A DNA stretch of 46,115 nt from Bryobacterales bacterium (GTDB lineage Bacteria; Acidobacteriota; Terriglobia; Bryobacterales; Bryobacteraceae): NCBI GenBank assembly GCA_016789785.1, contig JAEUQE010000042.1:1-46115 (forward strand). Direction: 5' to 3'. The position numbers and the translations under genes were made by a program. Under the pieces are notes generated by a model, which saw only the letters and a list, made by a program, of their open reading frames with translations, was not told the DNA's origin and did not search any database. This document shows positions 42,189 through 46,115 of the stretch, piece after piece. Each line of letters begins with the position of its first letter. The stretch's first letter is position 1.

Positions 42189-44120
42189 ATGACAGCCAGC
42201 AAACTTCGCGTCATCACGTTGTGGGCCGTAGTCGCGGGAAGCGCCGCGATCGGCGGCGGAGTGTTTTTGTTACGGGCGCAGCAGGAGGAAACCCAGCCGG
42301 AGCACCTGGATCCCAACTGCTCGCTCTTCAACCGGCCCAGACCGCGATTCGCGCGCCCGGGTCAGCCTTCACCAAATCAGATCGCCGCCGCGCATCTGAC
42401 AACGAAAATCGCAACCATGCTGCCCGCGGTTTCTTCCACCGAACGCGCGCAGACCACCAACTTCGGCACCATGCCGACCATTGACCGCCATCTGTTCCAG
42501 GCCATGTCCGAGGCAGGCGTCACGCCAACCCTGCTCACCAACGACTACGAGTTCATTCGACGCATCACGCTCGACCTGACAGGCCGCGTCCCCACTCCGG
42601 AACGCGTCACCAGTTTCGTCGCCGACACCGCTTCCGACAAGCGCGTAAAGCTCGCCGGCGAATTGCTCGCGCGCCCCGAGTGGACGGACAAGTGGACCAT
42701 GTACTTCGGCGATCTCTACAAGAACTGCATCGCCAACAGTCAGGTCCGCCGCTTCCCGGATGGTGTCAAGGCATTCAACGATTGGATTCGCGCGTCGCTC
42801 ACCGCGGGCAAGCCTTACAACCAGATGGTCACGGAACTCCTGACAACTTCCGGCGACAACAGCTACAACGTCGGCGAGGTGAACTGGCTGGTGGGCGGCG
42901 TGGTGACGGGCGGCCCTGTCCAGGACGTATTCGATCAGCAGATCGCCAATGTCGCCGAAACGTTCCTCGGCGTCGGACACCTCAACTGCCTGCTCTGCCA
43001 CAATGGCCGCAGGCATCTGGACGAACTGTCGCTGTGGGGCAAGTCCGCCACCCGCACCCAGGCATGGCAGATGTCGGCGTTTCTCGCGCGCACCGAAATG
43101 CGGCGCACCAACTTCCGCAACGAGAATGGCAATCTCGACTACTACTGGGGCATCTTCGACAACGCGCGCTTCCGCACCGACTATCAGCTCAATACCACCA
43201 CCGGCAACCGCCCGGCCCGCCAGCCCATCGGCGCCACCGCGTCCATCACGCCCGTCTACATCTTCAATGAGAAGACGCCCGCGCGTGGAGAGAACTACCG
43301 CGTCGCGCTGGCTCGCGAAGTCACTTCCGATTTCCAGTTCGCCCGCGCAACCGTCAACTACCTGTGGAAGGAGTTCTTCGGAGTCGGGATCGTGGATCCG
43401 CCGGATCAGTTCGACCCCGCGCGTCTTGATCCGGATAGCCCACCGCCCGCGCCGTGGACGTTGCAGCCCTCGAATCCGCGCCTGCTGAACGCGCTGGCGC
43501 AGGACTTCATCAACTCTGGCTACGACGTGAAGGCGCTCATGAAGCAGATCGTCACCAGCCAGGCCTACCAGTTGAGTTCGCGTCACGACGCCGCTTCCTG
43601 GAACCCCGAATGGGACAAGTACTTCGCGCGCAAGTTTGTTCGCCGTTTGTGGGCCGAAGAAATCCACGACGCCATTGCGCAGACCTCCGGCCTGTTGCCG
43701 TCCTACAACCTCGGCGTCAATGGAACGGCGCAGTTTGCGATGAAGTTCCCGGAGACCACCAACCAGCCCGGCCAGCGGGTCCCCATCACGAGCTTCTTGA
43801 ATGCTTTTCTGCGCGGCAATCGCGATGATGAGGAACGCCGGTCCGATGGTTCCATCTCGCAGGCGCTCAACCTCATGAATGACGACTTCGTGGTCAGCCG
43901 CATTCGCGTGACCGCGGCGAACGGCCTGCTGGCTCGCAACATCAGCAAGTCCGACGATGATCTGATCACCACGCTCTTCCTCACCGTGCTCTCGCGGAAT
44001 CCGACCGCGGCGGAACGGAGTCTTGCGCAAGCGGGACTGCGCTCCGGCAATCGCAACCAGGAGGCCGAGCACTTACTCTGGAGCCTCTACAACAAGGTCG
44101 ATTTCATCTTCAATTACTGA
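42189..44120 (+). CDS. DUF1549/DUF1553 protein with CxxCH motif (module B)
   Basis: This 643-residue protein starts MTASKLRVITLWAVVAGSAAI (signal or membrane anchor). It has the DUF1549 segment (DRHLFQAMSEAGVTPTLLTNDYEFIRRITLDLTGRVPT), CLLCHNGRRHLD with one CxxCH, and the DUF1553 C-terminal part (FVRRLWAEEIHDAIAQTSGL). The ATG at 42189 is preceded by GGGGAGGA at good spacing. The longer in-frame start at 42039 would overlap the divergent paralog. It is followed by its DUF1501 partner after 18 bp. Confidence 0.9.
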   Translation: MTASKLRVITLWAVVAGSAAIGGGVFLLRAQQEETQPEHLDPNCSLFNRPRPRFARPGQPSPNQIAAAHLTTKIATMLPAVSSTERAQTTNFGTMPTIDRHLFQAMSEAGVTPTLLTNDYEFIRRITLDLTGRVPTPERVTSFVADTASDKRVKLAGELLARPEWTDKWTMYFGDLYKNCIANSQVRRFPDGVKAFNDWIRASLTAGKPYNQMVTELLTTSGDNSYNVGEVNWLVGGVVTGGPVQDVFDQQIANVAETFLGVGHLNCLLCHNGRRHLDELSLWGKSATRTQAWQMSAFLARTEMRRTNFRNENGNLDYYWGIFDNARFRTDYQLNTTTGNRPARQPIGATASITPVYIFNEKTPARGENYRVALAREVTSDFQFARATVNYLWKEFFGVGIVDPPDQFDPARLDPDSPPPAPWTLQPSNPRLLNALAQDFINSGYDVKALMKQIVTSQAYQLSSRHDAASWNPEWDKYFARKFVRRLWAEEIHDAIAQTSGLLPSYNLGVNGTAQFAMKFPETTNQPGQRVPITSFLNAFLRGNRDDEERRSDGSISQALNLMNDDFVVSRIRVTAANGLLARNISKSDDDLITTLFLTVLSRNPTAAERSLAQAGLRSGNRNQEAEHLLWSLYNKVDFIFNY

Positions 44121-44138
44121 GCACTTACGGAGGAACCC

Positions 44139-45536
44139 ATGAAAGGTCAAGATAAGTTCGCAAAGTTTGTAAATGCCCATCCGCATCCGCACCGGAACTT
44201 TTTTGAAAGACCGCATCTCTCGCGGCGCGGGTTCTTTCAACTGGCGGGCGCCGGGCTCACCGGTTCATTCGTCACGCGGCTGCGGGCGCAGAACACCGTG
44301 ATCAAGAAGCAGGGCGCCGCGACCATCAACAAAGCGAAGAACGTGATCTTCGTTCTGCTCACCGGAGCGCCGTCTCACATCGACACGTTCGACCTCAAAG
44401 TAGTCAACGGCGTGACGCCCACCAGTTTCAAGCCTGAAGCGCGCAACGGCATCCTGTGGCCCACGGGCATTATGCCGAAGCTCTTCGATGCGATTCCCGA
44501 CATGGCGATCGTCCGTAGCGTACGCTCGTGGGCGCTGGTGCATTCTCTGGCGCAACACTGGACGCAGATCGGGCGCAGTCCCGTGGCGGCGCTCGGGGAG
44601 ATTGCGCCGAACATCGGCAGCATTGTCGCCATCGAGAAGCAGGAGCCGGGTTCAGTGCTGCCGCCGTTCGTGGCGCTCAACGCCAACACGGCGATCGGCT
44701 CGGGCTACCTGTCATCGAGCTACGGCCCGTTCAAGGTGATTCCCGAACCCACCGGGCTGACGGACACAACGAATCCGGCCGGTCAGGCGCGCTTCAACAC
44801 CATGTTCCAGCGTTTATCGGATCTGGATGCTCCGCTTCGCAAGAACTCGCCTCTCGGCAAGGAGCCTCAGGACTACGACTCGTTCTCCCAGGCAGCGAAG
44901 GGCATGATGTATAACGACACCGTCACTCGGGCATTCGGCTTTTCCACCGCCGACAGCCAGCGCTACGGAAGCACGCAGTTCGGAAACGCCTGTCTGGTGG
45001 CCAAACAGGTGCTCGCCGCGAATCAGGGAACGCGCTACGTGCAGATCAACTTCGGCAATTGGGATCATCACGACGATATCTACGGCACGGCGAATCCCAC
45101 GGACACGGCCAACCTTCCCGCGATGGCGAAAACCCTTGATAGCGGTGTGTCGGAGTTGTTGAAGGACCTCAAATCGTCGGGCCTGTTCGACTCGACGTTG
45201 GTGGTGTTGATGGGCGAGTTTGGCCGCACGGTCGGGCCGCTGTCGGATTCCGGAGGCCGCGACCATTATCTTCAGCAGTTCGCCGCGTTCGCCGGCGCGG
45301 GAGTGCGTGGCGGCCGCGCCATCGGATCGACCAAGGCGGATGGCTCGTCCACCGAGCAATTCGGCTGGTCCCGCGAGCGCGATGTGCGCATTGAGGACGT
45401 GGAGGCGACCCTCTACTCGGCCCTCGGCATCGACTGGACATCGGTCCGCTATGACGATCCCTTCGGCCGGGGCTTTGAGTACGTTCCCTACTCGGATCAG
45501 GATCTTTACGGCCCGATCAACGAGTTATGGGCCTGA
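44139..45536 (+). CDS. DUF1501 protein, Tat-like export (module B)
   Basis: This 465-residue protein has the same length as its paralog at 38618-40015 and opens MKGQDKFAKFVNAHPHPHRN. It has a twin-arginine-like signal (HLSRRGFFQLAGAGLTGSF), then INKAKNVIFVLLTGAPSHIDTFDLK and the later MGEFGRTVGPLSDSGGRDHYLQQFAAFAGAG. GGAGG lies 5 nt before the ATG. The high similarity in the first 60 residues and shared length show one duplication event for the whole two-gene module. Confidence 0.93.
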   Translation: MKGQDKFAKFVNAHPHPHRNFFERPHLSRRGFFQLAGAGLTGSFVTRLRAQNTVIKKQGAATINKAKNVIFVLLTGAPSHIDTFDLKVVNGVTPTSFKPEARNGILWPTGIMPKLFDAIPDMAIVRSVRSWALVHSLAQHWTQIGRSPVAALGEIAPNIGSIVAIEKQEPGSVLPPFVALNANTAIGSGYLSSSYGPFKVIPEPTGLTDTTNPAGQARFNTMFQRLSDLDAPLRKNSPLGKEPQDYDSFSQAAKGMMYNDTVTRAFGFSTADSQRYGSTQFGNACLVAKQVLAANQGTRYVQINFGNWDHHDDIYGTANPTDTANLPAMAKTLDSGVSELLKDLKSSGLFDSTLVVLMGEFGRTVGPLSDSGGRDHYLQQFAAFAGAGVRGGRAIGSTKADGSSTEQFGWSRERDVRIEDVEATLYSALGIDWTSVRYDDPFGRGFEYVPYSDQDLYGPINELWA

Positions 45537-45668
45537 AACCTGCCTGCCGGGCTCCAGTACCAACAGGACTACCTTCGGAGTCTAAGTCGCCAGAGCAGGG
45601 CTGCTAGCTTGAGGATGCACCCAATTGGGGCCCGGGCGTCGTTTACATCTGTTTCATTTACAACTATT

Positions 45669-45878
45669 TCATTCGTTCTGGCGGTCTCCTGGAGAGGCTT
45701 CCTCCCGCAAGGACGCCTCCTGGACCTTCTCTTCGGTCACCATTCTGCCCACAAAGTCAACAAATTCCTGGATGTTGCCAAAGTGAGCCGCCATTCCGGA
45801 CCGGACATGTTCCGCCCGGCCGGAAAACGACTCCCCGGGACGGATATCCCGGATCTGGACGACAAAAGCACGTCGCAT
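45669..45878 (-). CDS. Small conserved-looking hypothetical protein
   Basis: This 69-residue protein reads MRRAFVVQIRDIRPGESFSG then RAEHVRSGMAAHFGNIQEFVDFVGRMVTEEKVQE. The pattern of a short beta strand, then RAEHVRSG...F, then an amphipathic helix is one I have seen in small Acidobacteriota proteins of unknown function. It has no signal peptide. The 3' side of the DUF1501 gene and the next regulator leave it isolated. The coding call is moderate. Confidence 0.55.
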   Translation of the reverse strand: MRRAFVVQIRDIRPGESFSGRAEHVRSGMAAHFGNIQEFVDFVGRMVTEEKVQEASLREEASPGDRQNE

Positions 45879-45992
45879 ACCATTCCAGCGTACGAGACCC
45901 GCCCGCCTACAGTCCTAAGGAATCCGTAAGCAAATCGTAAGTAGGGCTGCAATGGCGTTTTTTGCGAATACACTGGGGTCGGGAGGCCTTTG

Positions 45993-46115
45993 TTGTACGT
46001 CTTTGCACCCTTCACGCTCGACACCGGCAATCAGTGTCTGTGGCGGGAAGCCGAGATGATCGCACTTACTCCGAAAAGCTTCAGCCTGCTGCGTGTGCTC
46101 GTCGAGAACGCGGGC
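45993..46115 (+). CDS. Winged-helix (OmpR/PhoB-type) regulator, partial
   Basis: The last 41 codons read LYVFAPFTLDTGNQCLWREAEM then IALTPKSFSLLRVLVENAG. The LTPK-F-LL-LVENAG pattern is the N-terminal half of the OmpR/PhoB DNA-binding domain. Such a domain at the N-terminus with no receiver is typical of CadC/TPR-type regulators. I start it at TTG 45993 with GGGAGG 6 nt upstream; a TTG one codon earlier is possible. The rest lies outside the window. Confidence 0.85.
   Translation, partial: MYVFAPFTLDTGNQCLWREAEMIALTPKSFSLLRVLVENAG

Noticed and set aside
42369..44072. 567-codon minus-strand frame opposite module B
   Set aside because: It lacks any recognisable domain and lies fully antisense to a well supported DUF1549/1553 gene.
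45609..45929. Plus-strand 106-codon frame at the end of the window
   Set aside because: Composition is poor and the opposite minus-strand 69-codon frame looks more protein-like; neither is certain.

Overview
The window looks like a chromosomal segment of an Acidobacteriota bacterium, most likely the Bryobacterales/Solibacter group. That is inferred from gene content: an Oar-like TonB-dependent receptor with an N-terminal carboxypeptidase-regulatory-like domain, two DUF1549/DUF1553 + DUF1501 gene pairs, an SBBP/BACON/S-layer-homology protein, a P-domain/Ig repeat protein, and many Tat-exported or secreted enzymes. The DNA is GC-rich and densely coded. I recognise no rRNA, tRNA, transposase, integrase or CRISPR array.

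Layout. 1-1928 (-) is the 5' part of a large secreted P-domain/Ig protein. 2084-7000 carries peptidase and secreted-enzyme genes (MlrC-like M81, M19 dipeptidase, a Tat-exported orphan, an FkbM methyltransferase). 7599-7811 is a cold-shock protein. 8018-13226 (-) is a very tight seven-gene run headed by hslV-hslU, followed by an FN3 lipoprotein, an FAH-family hydrolase, a fructose-6-phosphate-aldolase-type transaldolase and two small proteins. 13368-16751 is the TonB receptor. 16911-21578 holds a peptidoglycan-binding putative hydrolase, a small membrane protein, a bactofilin pair, a GAF protein and a BNR-repeat protein. 21637-24588 is the SBBP/BACON/SLH protein, followed by a terminator-like hairpin and a 25-bp tandem repeat array. 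24923-29484 carries a five-haem cytochrome, a glucarate-dehydratase-like enzyme, a serine hydrolase and a Gfo/Idh/MocA oxidoreductase. 29686-29856 (-) is a tiny gene for a secreted peptide with a perfect 14-residue duplication. 30209-31099 is an ExeA-type ATPase.

31305-36678 (-) is the most notable locus: a type III-A-like CRISPR effector module, cas10-csm2-csm3-csm4-csm5, packed as one operon. Cas10 keeps the GGDD cyclase site but has no HD nuclease domain, and an Ala/Pro-rich linker occupies the region where a zinc finger is usual. Csm2 has a long Arg/Gly/Asp-rich N-terminal tail. Csm3 keeps the target-RNA cleavage Asp. No cas6, CARF effector, cas1/cas2 or array is in the window, so crRNA and any cyclic-oligoadenylate effector would have to come from elsewhere.

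36759-38181 has two hypothetical genes. 38618-45536 holds two divergent paralogous DUF1501 + DUF1549/1553 modules. The window ends with a small conserved-looking protein and the start of a winged-helix regulator (45993 onward). Several genes have an extended -10-like hexamer only 6-7 nt before the start codon, which suggests leaderless transcripts.
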